Assembly: GCF_014333615.1 (NCBI RefSeq)
Contig: NZ_JACSCY010000003.1
Span: 372,001-436,000 of the forward strand
DNA from: Hymenobacter citatus
Lineage (GTDB): Bacteria > Bacteroidota > Bacteroidia > Cytophagales > Hymenobacteraceae
Direction: 5' to 3'
DNA: 64,000 nt
Within the stretch, counting starts at the first letter, position 1; the number at the start of each line of letters is the position of its first letter. The notes below the pieces were generated by a model. The model was not told the DNA's origin, did no database searches, and was given only the letters and a program-made list of their open reading frames with translations. The position numbers and the translations under genes were made by a program. This document shows positions 37,667 through 46,291 of this stretch, in pieces.

Positions 37667-37834
37667 GTCATCCTGAGTATTCCGCGCATCAAGCGGCGAC
37701 GAAGGACCTCATCACGCAAGAACGAGTCGTTGTTACGCCTGTCGTTCTGCGGGCATAAGGTCCTTCGCAAGCTCAGGATGACAGACGCATCTTGCAACTC
37801 ACAATTTCACAACCTCACAACTTCACCATTCACT
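37667..37834. repeat. REP-like palindrome with a one-sided TGA-phased array
   Basis: The palindrome 37667-37782 has arms beginning GTCATCCTGAG and ending CTCAGGATGAC; the left arm carries an insertion (TATTCCGCGCATCAAGCGGCG). An inverted array of about five TCA-bearing units (37794-37834) follows and contains the stop codon of the minus-strand CDF gene. No matching array is seen on the left side. Confidence 0.82.
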
Positions 37835-38762
37835 CCATCGGCTGGATAAATACGTGCTTGATGTGGGGCAATTGCTGCTGCACGGCCGCCTGCACGCGCA
37901 CCACAGCAGCCGCTACCTCCTGCGCCGACTGCTCCGGCTGGAACCGCACGCGCACTACTACCAACAACTCCTCCGGCCCTAAGTAGCTGGAAAGCGGTTC
38001 TTCAGCCGCCACAACGGCTTTATCTTCACGCACCACTTCGGTTACGTGGTGCAGCACGTCGGCCTCGGCGGGTTCGCCCATCAGCAGACTTTTGGTTTCG
38101 CGTAGCAGCAGGCCCGCCACAATCAATAGAATAACGCCGATGCCGAGTGAGGCTACCCCATCGAGGGCGGGCATGTTGAGCGTGTGGCTGAGGTAGACAC
38201 CTAGGAAGGCCACTGACAGGCCCAGCAAGTCGGCTGCATCTTCGAACAGCACGACGAAGGTGCCGGGGTCTTTGCTGCTGTGGAAGGCCCGCCAGAACCC
38301 TACCCCGCGGCGCTGGGCATTGAAGGTGCGACGGGCCAGCAGAAACGAGCCGCCATCGAGCAGAAAGGCAATGCCCAGCACCCAGTAGTTCCAGGTAGGG
38401 TCGCTGAGGGGCTCGGGGTGGCGCAGGTGCTCCACGCCCTCGTAGAGCGATACGCCGCCGCCAATCCCGAAGATGCACACCGACACCACAAAGGCCCAGA
38501 AGTACAGCTCGCGGCCGTAACCAAACGGCCGGCGCGCATCGGCGGGGCGCTGGCTGCGGCTCAGGCCCAGCAGCAGCAGCCACTCATTGATGGTATCGAC
38601 CAGGGAGTGAATGCCTTCCGACAGCATGGCCGAGCTGCCGGTGAAGTAAGAGGCCACAAACTTGACGACGGCAATGGCCAGATTGGCCGCTAGTGCTCCA
38701 AAAATGGCGATTTTGGAAGACGGCTGCTCAGGCGCCGCCGACTCGGGAGTAGTGGAATTCAC
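37830..38762 (-). CDS. Cation diffusion facilitator (CDF) metal transporter
   Basis: A 310-residue inner-membrane divalent-cation/proton antiporter. Six helices are visible. The metal-site motif of helix II is HSLVDT (EGIHSLVDTINEW). Helix V has SVAFLGVYLSHTL. A cytoplasmic ferredoxin-like C-terminal domain (ADVLHHVTEVVRED to HIKHVFIQPME) follows. In place of the HxxxD of zinc transporters helix II has H..VD, and the group is often linked to Zn, Co or Fe; the metal is not decided here. The start is GTG 38762, since no upstream ATG is in frame. Its stop TGA lies in a repeat array. Confidence 0.9.
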   Translation of the reverse strand: MNSTTPESAAPEQPSSKIAIFGALAANLAIAVVKFVASYFTGSSAMLSEGIHSLVDTINEWLLLLGLSRSQRPADARRPFGYGRELYFWAFVVSVCIFGIGGGVSLYEGVEHLRHPEPLSDPTWNYWVLGIAFLLDGGSFLLARRTFNAQRRGVGFWRAFHSSKDPGTFVVLFEDAADLLGLSVAFLGVYLSHTLNMPALDGVASLGIGVILLIVAGLLLRETKSLLMGEPAEADVLHHVTEVVREDKAVVAAEEPLSSYLGPEELLVVVRVRFQPEQSAQEVAAAVVRVQAAVQQQLPHIKHVFIQPME

Positions 38763-38904
38763 GCGGGAGAGGAGAATAGAACGTGGAAATGGCTATACGC
38801 AAAGGATAGCCGGGTGGCTGCCAACTGCTTGCCGTTGCAACAGTAGCCGGACTTTTGAGGTATAGGGTAGCAACCTTTTCCTGATTTCCTTTACCTCCTT
38901 CAGC

Positions 38905-40260
38905 ATGGAAGATTTAGCCAAACTAACAGACCTCGGCAAACCCCGTGTGGTGATAGTAGGAGGCGGTTTTGCCGGTCTGGAGTTAGCCAAGCAGCTCCGC
39001 GACGTGCCCGTGCAGGTGGTGCTCATCGATAAGCAGAACTACCATAACTTCCAGCCTCTGCTTTACCAGGTAGCCACGGCGGGCCTCGATGCCAGTGATA
39101 TTGTATCGCCCTTCCGCAAGATCCTGGGGCGGCAGAAAAACTTCTACTTCCGCATGGCAGAGGTGCAGTCGGTGGACGCTGAGGCCCATATGCTCCAGAC
39201 CTCTATCGGCCTGATCAATTACGATTATCTGGTTATCGCAACGGGCTCTACCACCAACTACTTCGGCGACGAGCAAATGGAGGCGAATGCTATTGCTATC
39301 AAGTCGATAGAAGATGCCATTGAGCTGCGCAACACGGTGCTGGCTAATTTCGAGAAGGCCCTGCAAATGGGCGACGCCGAGCAGATGAATAGCCTGCTGG
39401 ATTTCGTGATTGTGGGCGGTGGCCCTACCGGCGTGGAAGTGGCCGGCGCCCTCAGCGAATTGCGCAAGCACGTATTTCCGTGCGACTACAAGGAGCTGGA
39501 TTTCAAGCAAATGGACATTCACTTAATCCAGAGCGGGCCGGTACTGCTGAAAGGGATGTCGGCGGAGGCTTCGCAGAAATCCTTGGAATACCTGGAGGAG
39601 TATGGCGTGAAGGTGGTGCTGAATAGCCGGGTGAAGTCCTACGATGGCTACACTGTGACACTCAGCACCGGCGAGACACTGATTACACGCACACTTATTT
39701 GGGCGGCCGGCGTAACGGGCGCCCCCATACCCGGCCTGCGCCCCGAGGCTTTGCTGAAAGGCAATCGATATAAGGTAGACCAATACAGCCGCGTAGAAGG
39801 CTATACTAATGTATTTGCCCTCGGCGACATTGCCTCTATGCAAACCCCGGAGTTTCCGGAAGGCCACCCCATGGTGGCGCAGCCCGCCCTGCAACAAGGC
39901 CGCCAGCTGGGCCACAACATCCCCCGCCTGCTGAACGGCCACCCCCTGGAGCCTTTCCGCTACGACGACAAAGGCGCCATGGCCACTGTGGGCCGCAACC
40001 GTGCCGTGGCCGACCTGAAGCTACCCGGCGGCAAAGACTACCGCACGCAAGGCCTACTGGCTTGGTTGATGTGGACGTTTATTCACGTCATTTCGCTGGT
40101 GAGCTTCCGCAACCGCTTTGCCGTGTTGCTCAACTGGACCTGGAGCTATTTCAGCTACGACAAAGGCGACCGGTCTATCATTGGCAAAGCCAAGGACCCG
40201 TTGCGCGTGAAAATAAAGCCCCCGGTAGAGCAAATGGTTACCGAACCGCTGAAGGATTAG
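38905..40260 (+). CDS. ndh: Type II NADH:quinone oxidoreductase (NDH-2)
   Basis: A 451-residue membrane-bound flavoprotein that passes electrons from NADH to quinone without pumping protons. Two dinucleotide-binding motifs are clear: VVIVGGGFAGLELA near residue 15 for FAD and FVIVGGGPTGVEVAG near residue 170 for NADH. The FAD-contacting block VFALGDIASM and the quinone-site AQPALQQGRQLGHN follow. The C-terminus has a hydrophobic anchor region (LAWLMWTFIHVISLVSF). Divergent from the CDF gene. The TAG stop is one base before a repeat array. Confidence 0.93.
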   Translation: MEDLAKLTDLGKPRVVIVGGGFAGLELAKQLRDVPVQVVLIDKQNYHNFQPLLYQVATAGLDASDIVSPFRKILGRQKNFYFRMAEVQSVDAEAHMLQTSIGLINYDYLVIATGSTTNYFGDEQMEANAIAIKSIEDAIELRNTVLANFEKALQMGDAEQMNSLLDFVIVGGGPTGVEVAGALSELRKHVFPCDYKELDFKQMDIHLIQSGPVLLKGMSAEASQKSLEYLEEYGVKVVLNSRVKSYDGYTVTLSTGETLITRTLIWAAGVTGAPIPGLRPEALLKGNRYKVDQYSRVEGYTNVFALGDIASMQTPEFPEGHPMVAQPALQQGRQLGHNIPRLLNGHPLEPFRYDDKGAMATVGRNRAVADLKLPGGKDYRTQGLLAWLMWTFIHVISLVSFRNRFAVLLNWTWSYFSYDKGDRSIIGKAKDPLRVKIKPPVEQMVTEPLKD

Positions 40261-40261
40261 A

Positions 40262-40411
40262 GAAATGGTGAAGTGGTGAGATGGTGAAATGGTGAGTGGT
40301 GAGTGGTGAAGTGGTGAGTGGTGAGTGGTGAAGTGGTGAGTTTTCTGTTCGGGATAATATAAACAGAAAACTCACCACTTCACCACTCACCATCTCACCA
40401 TCTCACCACTT
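40262..40411. repeat. Paired inverted TGA-phased arrays with a short palindromic core
   Basis: The left array (40262-40340) has about ten TGA-bearing units of 7-8 nt, the longest in the window. The core (40341-40370) is only TTTTCTGTT..AAACAGAAAA, without the REP-like sequence. The right array (40371-40411) is inverted with about five units. It sits between the convergent NDH-2 and GH43 genes and provides the GH43 stop codon. It shows that the arrays can occur without the REP core. Confidence 0.92.
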
Positions 40412-41390
40412 CCGGGGCGGGCTGCGGCGCGGGATTGGGGGTACCGTCGGGTAGCACGCGGGGCCAGCCGTTTTCGTACACCACCCGGCTCAGTAGCATG
40501 ACGCGGCGGGAGTAGCCTTGCTCGTCGTTGATGGCATCGAAGGTAGGCTGCTGCGGGTCGATGGCGTGGTAGGCCAGCCAGTCCTGGCCGGCCGCGTCGG
40601 TGATGAGGCAGTTGTGGCCGGGCGCGTGCCAGTGCGCGTTTCCTACCAGAATGGTGCTATCGGGGCGGCCAGTGGCTTGCGCCAGGGTTTCGAAGGGGCC
40701 AGTGGCGTGGCGGGCGCGGGCTACCATCACACCGTAGTGGGCATCGGGGCCGCAGCAGTTGTTGCCGGAGTAGAACAGGTAGTACCACTCATTGCGCAGC
40801 ACCACCCAGCTACCCTCAATCAGGTGCTGGTACTCGTCGGCACCGCCGGCTGCTTCGGGCTGCACCAGTTCTACCGCTTGGCTGTTTGGTGCGAACGACA
40901 GCCGGTCGGGCCCCAGCTCCTGCACGCGCAGCGGCCCAAAGCCGGAGCCCCAGTACAACAGGCGCTGGCCGGTAGCGGGGTCGTCGAAGGCCATGGGGTC
41001 GATGTGCTCGAAGCCCGTTTCGCCGCAGTGCAGCGGCTCGCCTTTGTCTATAAACGGCCCGGCCGGGTGCTCGGCGGTAGCTACGGCCAGGCACAGGCCG
41101 CCCCCGTTGTTGGGTTGGGCCGAGTAGTAGAGGTAGTAGCGGCCGTCGGCCTCGCTCACGTGCGGCGCCCACAACCGCTGGGTAGCATCAGCCCAGCGGG
41201 GTTTGTGAGGTAGGGCCTCCCCCAGCCACTCCCAGTGCACCAAATCCTGCGAGCGGGCCACTTGCAGGTTGATAATCACCCCGTCGCGCTTGGTCTGGGT
41301 GCCATAGGCGTAGTATAAGCCGTCTGCCGCCCGAATAATAGTAGGGTCCGGAAAATCGTCGTCGAGGATAGGGTTAGTGTAAGTAGGCAT
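40395..41390 (-). CDS. Family 43 glycoside hydrolase
   Basis: A 331-residue five-bladed beta-propeller enzyme of the arabinanase/xylosidase type. The opening YTNPILDDDFPDPTIIRAADG carries the catalytic Asp15 (DPT). WAPHVSEADGRYYLYYSA is the typical second blade. The proton-donor Glu is in LIEGSWVVLRN. There is no signal peptide, so it acts in the cytoplasm or leaves by another route, on imported arabino- or xylo-oligosaccharides. The start ATG 41390 directly touches one repeat array. The C-terminal residues EVVRW and the stop are encoded by another. Confidence 0.9.
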   Translation of the reverse strand: MPTYTNPILDDDFPDPTIIRAADGLYYAYGTQTKRDGVIINLQVARSQDLVHWEWLGEALPHKPRWADATQRLWAPHVSEADGRYYLYYSAQPNNGGGLCLAVATAEHPAGPFIDKGEPLHCGETGFEHIDPMAFDDPATGQRLLYWGSGFGPLRVQELGPDRLSFAPNSQAVELVQPEAAGGADEYQHLIEGSWVVLRNEWYYLFYSGNNCCGPDAHYGVMVARARHATGPFETLAQATGRPDSTILVGNAHWHAPGHNCLITDAAGQDWLAYHAIDPQQPTFDAINDEQGYSRRVMLLSRVVYENGWPRVLPDGTPNPAPQPAPEVVRW

Positions 41391-41642
41391 GGTGAGGTGG
41401 TGAGTGGTGAGATGGTGAAGTGGTGAGTGGTGAGTGGTGAAATGGTGAGGTAAAAACGTGTGTCATCCTTTATCTGACGTCCGCCTGCGAAGGACCTTCT
41501 CACGTAAACACGAGTCGTTGATACGACAATCGTTCTAACGTAAGAAGGTCCTTCGCAGGCGGACGTCAGATAAAGGATGACACACGTTTTTACCTCACCA
41601 TTTCACCACTCACCATCTCACCATTTCACCATCTCACAACTT
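41391..41642. repeat. Composite element: two inverted TGA-phased arrays around a REP-like palindrome
   Basis: The left array (41391-41450) has about eight TGA-bearing units and starts at the ATG of the GH43 gene. The core is 41451-41593, arms GGTAAAAACGTGTGTCATCC and its complement. Inside, CTTTATCTGACGTCCGCCTG replaces the usual GAGCGCAGC. The right array (41594-41642) is inverted with about six units and contains the stop of the gene at 41634-42068. Confidence 0.93.
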
Positions 41643-42068
41643 CCCCTTTGCCTCCGAACAGTGGGAGTCGAGCCAGGCAATGGCTGCCCGCTCCTCCAGG
41701 AAGCGCCCTATCTGGTAGGGCAGGGTATCGAAGTAGGATAGCGGCAAAAGGGACGTATCTGCTTCCAGCACCTGCAAATGCACGGGCGCCAGCAGAAAAG
41801 CCAGAAACACCCGGCCTTGCAGTCGGTTTGCCAGTTGCGGATAAAACACTTCCATCATCCACGGAATACCACTCTGGTTGGTATGGTCGCGGCGGCGGGC
41901 GTCGATCAGCCAGCGCACGCAGCCCTGCGAAGCCGCGGCATTCAACATTAGGTTGTAGCCGTGCTGCATCTCTGCCACGCAAGGGTGGCGCATCCATCGG
42001 GCCACCAGCAGGTCCAGATCGGCCCGATACGTCAGGTCCAGGTAATCCGGCGACGGTAACTTATCCAT
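41634..42068 (-). CDS. STAS/SpoIIAA-like small protein
   Basis: A 144-residue soluble protein (MDKLPSPDYLDLTYRADLDL, VRWLIDARRRDHTNQSGIPW, RVFLAFLLAPVHLQVLEAD, IAWLDSH). The alternation of strands and helices and the central W.iDarr resemble the STAS-type/SpoIIAA-like domains expanded in Hymenobacter relatives. No phosphorylatable serine motif is certain. ATG 42068 is chosen over a TTG two codons upstream. Role unknown; relatives are thought to act in anti-anti-sigma-like or membrane-association switches. The last codons KGKL-TGA lie in the repeat array. Confidence 0.62.
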   Translation of the reverse strand: MDKLPSPDYLDLTYRADLDLLVARWMRHPCVAEMQHGYNLMLNAAASQGCVRWLIDARRRDHTNQSGIPWMMEVFYPQLANRLQGRVFLAFLLAPVHLQVLEADTSLLPLSYFDTLPYQIGRFLEERAAIAWLDSHCSEAKGKL

Positions 42069-42160
42069 AGGCAAAGAGCAAAGAAGATAGTGCAGTATAG
42101 TAGCAGCCGCCAGGACACCAAAAATGCGGCCAACAGCACTATTCTAAGCCAATCCCTACC

Positions 42161-43417
42161 CTAAAACACCTCCCCCACGTTGAACGTCAGCGCCCGCGAG
42201 CCATCGAACCCAAAGCCATAATCAATGGCCAGGTTGGTGCGCGAGAGCTTGTTCATGGCCACGCGCAGCCCTACCCCCACGGCGGGCACCACCTTCTCGA
42301 ACTGGTTGCTAACGGGCTCCGATATGGTTTGCGCATTGCCGAACGCCACGCCGCCCAGCAGCCGGTTGCGCGTGATACGAAACCGATACTCAGCCTCGGC
42401 ATACAGCATGTCTTTGCCCCGAAAGCGCCCCTGAATAAAGCCCCGACCGGTGTTGTTGTAGGTGTCCCAGCCGGTGCTGGGCAGGTCGAGGTAGGGCGGC
42501 GTGCCCTGCAGCGTGATGCTGTTGTACGACCACAGGGCCAGTGTATTGCCGGAGCCCTCGCGCAGACGCAGGTAGCGGCGGGCTTCCAGCAGCAGGGTCT
42601 GGTAGGTGACGGTGCTACCCAGCAGCTTCAGGTTGGGCCGGTAGAGCAGGTTTACATAAGCGCCGCCCGGTTGGGGATTGATGGCGTTGCCACGCGAGTC
42701 GTAGAGCAGGTTCAGGGCCGCCCCCGACGACACCGACGAGCCCATGACGCCCCGCTCGTAGCCCGAAATGCGCACTACCTCCTGCCCGTCGCTGGTGCTT
42801 TCGATGCCCCAATGATAATCGAGCTGGTAGCCCAGGCCGCCGTAGAAGTTGGGCAAGATGCGGCGCAGCATGGTTTGGTAGATGCGCAGGTAGTCGAACT
42901 CCATATTCACCACGCCGCGGCGGGTGCTGGTGCGGGTGCCCAGGCCGTAGGTGTTTTGGGGGTAGTGCATCAGGCGCCAGTCGCCAATCCAGTTGATGCG
43001 GTTGCCGGGCGTCCAGATAGAGGAAGTGGCCGTCAGAATCACCTGCTTGTTCTGCGTTACGGCCAGGGCCGACACCAGCGTGGATATGTTGGCGTTGGGC
43101 TTCTGATATGCCACGTTGCCGGCCACTTGCAGCAGCCCGCGGGTTTGCAGCGTGTAGCTGACCACGGGAATGATGGACACGAAGCGGTGGCCGCTTTCCA
43201 GCGTCATGGTGCTGTCGCGGACGCCGGGGCGCAGGCGCGGGAAGAAGTAGGTGAGCACGTCGCCCAGGTCGCGTCGGTCGTCGTCGGAGGTGGCCGCAGA
43301 GGGAGCAGCAGATTGCTGCCGCAGCGTATCCGCTGTTTGGGCACGCGCTGGGGCCACCCCGGCCAGCAACAGTCCACTCAACACCCACCACCAGCCCGAA
43401 AACAACGGCAAACCCAT
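42161..43417 (-). CDS. Outer-membrane beta-barrel of the BamA/surface-antigen type without POTRA
   Basis: A 418-residue exported protein. The signal peptide ends VAPARAQ (about residue 27). A short linker is followed by barrel strands (FVSIIPVVSYTLQTRGLLQVAG to FGFDGSRALTFNVGEVF). The last residue is Phe, as in BAM substrates. NPQPGGAYVNLLYRPN and AEYRFRITRNRLLGGVAFGNAQ match the Omp85/bacterial surface antigen barrel. It has no POTRA domains, so it is probably a stand-alone barrel rather than an insertase. It diverges from the Gfo/Idh gene with 177 bases between the starts. Confidence 0.82.
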   Translation of the reverse strand: MGLPLFSGWWWVLSGLLLAGVAPARAQTADTLRQQSAAPSAATSDDDRRDLGDVLTYFFPRLRPGVRDSTMTLESGHRFVSIIPVVSYTLQTRGLLQVAGNVAYQKPNANISTLVSALAVTQNKQVILTATSSIWTPGNRINWIGDWRLMHYPQNTYGLGTRTSTRRGVVNMEFDYLRIYQTMLRRILPNFYGGLGYQLDYHWGIESTSDGQEVVRISGYERGVMGSSVSSGAALNLLYDSRGNAINPQPGGAYVNLLYRPNLKLLGSTVTYQTLLLEARRYLRLREGSGNTLALWSYNSITLQGTPPYLDLPSTGWDTYNNTGRGFIQGRFRGKDMLYAEAEYRFRITRNRLLGGVAFGNAQTISEPVSNQFEKVVPAVGVGLRVAMNKLSRTNLAIDYGFGFDGSRALTFNVGEVF

Positions 43418-43594
43418 ACGGCAAAAACAAACAAAAACTACGCCTTACGCTCGTGCTTGCGCAGCGCTTCGTCCCATCAACCGCGCCGCTACCCGAAAGT
43501 TATGTGCCACCCAAGACGGCGGGGCAGACATTACTTTTTGGCAGATCCTCGTACACACCCCTTGTATCCTGTCATCCATTTCACCTGCTACCCT

Positions 43595-45046
43595 ATGTCT
43601 TTCACCAATGAGCTATTGAACACCGTGCTGCGCGAAGCCGGTCGGGAAGTGTCGCGCAAGGAATTTCTGAACCTGGCGGGCCGCGGCCTGGCCGTGGGCG
43701 TGGCGGCCGGCACCCTGGCCAGCTGCCAAGACAAGCCGTCGGAGGCCACTGGCGGCGGTGCCGCGGCGGCTACTGTGCCCACCACCGGCACGCCGGCCTC
43801 GCAGGTAGACGCCTCTACCACCTACACTGCTCCCGACGGACAGAAAATTCCGTCGTCGGAGGCCGTGTCGCCGCCTGCCAAGGTGCCCGCCGATGTGGAA
43901 AAGCCCATTGAGCTGGAAGCCTGGAAATCGGACGTCGACCCCCAGTCCGGCCCTACCCCTACCCCCCTGCCGCCCGACCGCCGGGTAGGGTACGCGCTGG
44001 TGGGCCTGGGCCACCTCACGCTGGAAGAGCTGCTGCCCGCGTTTGGGGAGTGCAAGAAATCGAAGCCGGTGGCCTTGGTGAGCGGCTCGCCCGAGAAGCT
44101 GAAAAAGGTGGCCGCGCAGTACGGCATCAAGCCCGAAAGCTGCTACAGCTACGAGAACTACGAGAAGCTGAAGGACAATCCCGAGGTGCAGGCCATCTAC
44201 ATTGTGCTGCCCAACTCCATGCACGCCGAGTACGTGATTCGGGGCGCGCAAACCGGCAAGCACATCCTTTGCGAGAAGCCCATGGCCACCTCGCCCGAGG
44301 AGTGCCAGGCCATGATTGATGCCTGCAACAAGGCCAAAGTGAAGCTGATGATTGCCTACCGTATTCAGTATGAGCCTTATAATAGAATGGTGCGCGACAT
44401 GATCCGCGACAAGAAATATGGCGAGGTGCAGTACATACAAGCCCAAAACAGCCAAAGCTCGGCCAACCCCGACCACTGGCGCCACAAAAAAGCCCTGGCC
44501 GGCGGCGGTGCCCTCCCCGATATTGGCCTGTACTGCCTGAACACCTCGCGCTTCCTGCTGGGCACCGAGCCCACCGAGGTGTTTGCCTACAGTTACAGCA
44601 CGCCCGGCAACCCGTTGTTTAAAGAGGTAGAGGAAATGATGTCGTTCCAATTGCGCTTCCCTAACGGCGTAGTCGTCGACAACATCACGCACTACAACAC
44701 CCACGACTCGCGCTTCTATCGCGTGAACACCAAGCGCGGCTGGCTGCACCTGAACAATGCCTACGCCTACACCGGGCAGCAGCTGCAAACCTCGCACGCC
44801 GAGGGCAAGGCCAAGATGGAAAACCACATCACCATACCGGCCAAAAACCAGTTTGCCGCCGAAATGGACCACTTCTCGGAGTGCATTCTGGACAATAAAA
44901 AGCCTCACACGCCCGGCGAAGAAGGCTTGCAGGACCACCGCATTATGGCCGCCATCTACCAGTCGGCCCGCGAGGGTAGGCCCGTGAAGCTGGCTCCTGT
45001 GCAGGGTACCGACGTCTTTCGGGGCCCCGAGCCCAAGGAGGCGTAG
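43595..45046 (+). CDS. Gfo/Idh/MocA family oxidoreductase with N-terminal export signal
   Basis: A 483-residue NAD(P)-dependent oxidoreductase, probably acting on a sugar outside the cytoplasm. The N-terminus has SRKEFL followed by a hydrophobic stretch and TLASC. This resembles a Tat signal with RK for RR, leading to a lipobox-like cysteine near residue 45. An 80-residue Pro/Thr/Ala-rich linker precedes the Rossmann domain (VGYALVGLGHLTLEELLPAF). Catalytic-type motifs are CEKPMATSPEEC and the H in ALAGGGALPDIGLYCLN. ATG 43595 (MSFTNELLNTVLREAG) is certain in practice. The frame stays open 422 codons upstream, but that part is the antisense of the barrel gene. Similar proteins include GH109-type and glucose-fructose oxidoreductases. 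Confidence 0.87.
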   Translation: MSFTNELLNTVLREAGREVSRKEFLNLAGRGLAVGVAAGTLASCQDKPSEATGGGAAAATVPTTGTPASQVDASTTYTAPDGQKIPSSEAVSPPAKVPADVEKPIELEAWKSDVDPQSGPTPTPLPPDRRVGYALVGLGHLTLEELLPAFGECKKSKPVALVSGSPEKLKKVAAQYGIKPESCYSYENYEKLKDNPEVQAIYIVLPNSMHAEYVIRGAQTGKHILCEKPMATSPEECQAMIDACNKAKVKLMIAYRIQYEPYNRMVRDMIRDKKYGEVQYIQAQNSQSSANPDHWRHKKALAGGGALPDIGLYCLNTSRFLLGTEPTEVFAYSYSTPGNPLFKEVEEMMSFQLRFPNGVVVDNITHYNTHDSRFYRVNTKRGWLHLNNAYAYTGQQLQTSHAEGKAKMENHITIPAKNQFAAEMDHFSECILDNKKPHTPGEEGLQDHRIMAAIYQSAREGRPVKLAPVQGTDVFRGPEPKEA

Positions 45047-45554
45047 GGCAGGGTTGAAGTATGGTAATGGCGCGGGGCTGTGCCTCGCGCCATGTTGGGC
45101 CGAGCTGATTATCGGCATTTGCCTACTGGCCGTGCTCTGCTGAGGCTCGTGGTCGAATAGCCAGAAGATAGCCTCCTGCCATTAGTTGCCCATCATCCTG
45201 TTTTACCGCGACTACGTGCTAGGCATTGTACTGTAAGCTGACAGTGGCAGTGCGGCTGGGCAGCTAATTAATGCACAGGGCGGTGAGGTGTGGTACACGG
45301 CCAAATCGTTGGGGAATAAGCCATCCTGTATAGGCTACTTAGTTGGTAAGTCACCACAAAACATATCCTTCTCATCACAGTACTATCAACAGCGAATAAT
45401 CATGCTAAATATTTGATAAATACCTGATTGTAGGTATTGCCAAGGCCTCCGTAATACTGGAATTTTAACCATTCCACTGTTGGCAGCAGCCTCTGCTGCT
45501 TGCTCAAACTAGCGCCTTCGTTTCTACCTTCCATCCCTAACCAGTCAGGTGGTT
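45047..45554. other. 508-base intergenic region with one hairpin
   Basis: A hairpin ATGGCGCG / CGCGCCAT at 45067-45093 may end the Gfo/Idh transcript. The rest (to 45554) has no gene-like frame. It becomes AT-rich near 45370-45430, where the promoter of the LuxR-type gene is likely. No other structure was seen. Confidence 0.45.
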
Positions 45555-46181
45555 ATGGCTATTCCTTCCCTTTCCGTTTTGGTGGCGGCTACGCCTTCTT
45601 TGCAGCGCCATGGGCTGCTGGCCACCCTGCACGAAGCTTGGCCAGGCCTCACCACCGACACCACCGCCGATGCCAGCCAGCTAACGTACTTGGTGCGGCA
45701 GCACAACTACGCCCTGGCCATTATAGATGGCCTCTTGCCTGGCCTGCGGCTGCCCGAGCATTTGCTACCGCTGTGGCCTCGGTTGCCAGTATTGTTGCTC
45801 ACGGGTAGCCGCCTGCCCGCTGCGGTGCGGCAACAGCTGTTGCAGGCCGGTACGGTGGCGCTACTCCCCTACCATACTACGCCTGCCCACATCATAGAAG
45901 CGGTGGAGCGGCTGCTGCGCGACCCGCGCAGTGCGCTGCTCACTACCCCCTTGGCTGCTCGTCGGGCCGCGGCGCCCGCCACGGCCTTCAGCCGCCGGGA
46001 GTTGGAGGTGCTGCGGCTGGTAGTAGCCGACTGCTGCAACCAGGAAATTGCCGACCGCCTGTACCTAAGCGTGCGCACCGTGGAAAGCCACCGCCGGGCC
46101 CTGTTGCAGAAAGCCGGCGCCAAAACGCTGGTGGGCCTGGTGGTGCAAGCCGTGCGCGAGGGCTGGGTGGCCGTGGCCTGA
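45555..46181 (+). CDS. LuxR-family regulator with degenerate receiver domain
   Basis: A 208-residue NarL/FixJ-type protein. The C-terminal HTH is clear: FSRRELEVLRLVVADCCNQEIADRLYLSVRTVESHRRALLQK (about residues 140-182, given in pieces of the family). The N-terminal 120 residues have receiver order: strand LSVLVAA, phosphoacceptor-like Asp in LAIIDGLLPG and Thr in LLLTGS. However, the acidic pair after the first strand is replaced by A-T and the conserved Lys position by Pro (LLPYH). Phosphorylation is therefore doubtful and the protein may be constitutively active or ligand controlled. No histidine kinase is adjacent. ATG 45555 is chosen over a GTG two codons upstream. Confidence 0.82.
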   Translation: MAIPSLSVLVAATPSLQRHGLLATLHEAWPGLTTDTTADASQLTYLVRQHNYALAIIDGLLPGLRLPEHLLPLWPRLPVLLLTGSRLPAAVRQQLLQAGTVALLPYHTTPAHIIEAVERLLRDPRSALLTTPLAARRAAAPATAFSRRELEVLRLVVADCCNQEIADRLYLSVRTVESHRRALLQKAGAKTLVGLVVQAVREGWVAVA

Positions 46182-46291
46182 TGTTGAGGTACTGCATCTC
46201 CAAGGGTCGTTTCTTGGGGTGAGCCTGTTGCGAGTAGCGTTTTTGCCAGGTAGCGCCTACCTTCCGGCGTTTCACGCTCGCTTTTGCCTTC

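Noticed and set aside
40262..40411. TGA-phased arrays as a CRISPR or minisatellite gene
   Set aside because: Units are only 7-8 nt, without spacers, and symmetric about a centre; treated as a repeat element instead.
42329..43594. Open frame extending the Gfo/Idh gene 422 codons upstream
   Set aside because: It is the antisense of the outer-membrane barrel gene at 42161-43417, with low-complexity translation; the family start is at 43595.
43613..45118. A 501-codon minus-strand open frame
   Set aside because: It is opposite the Gfo/Idh gene and rich in Gly, His, Val and Leu as expected from the antisense of GC-rich coding DNA.
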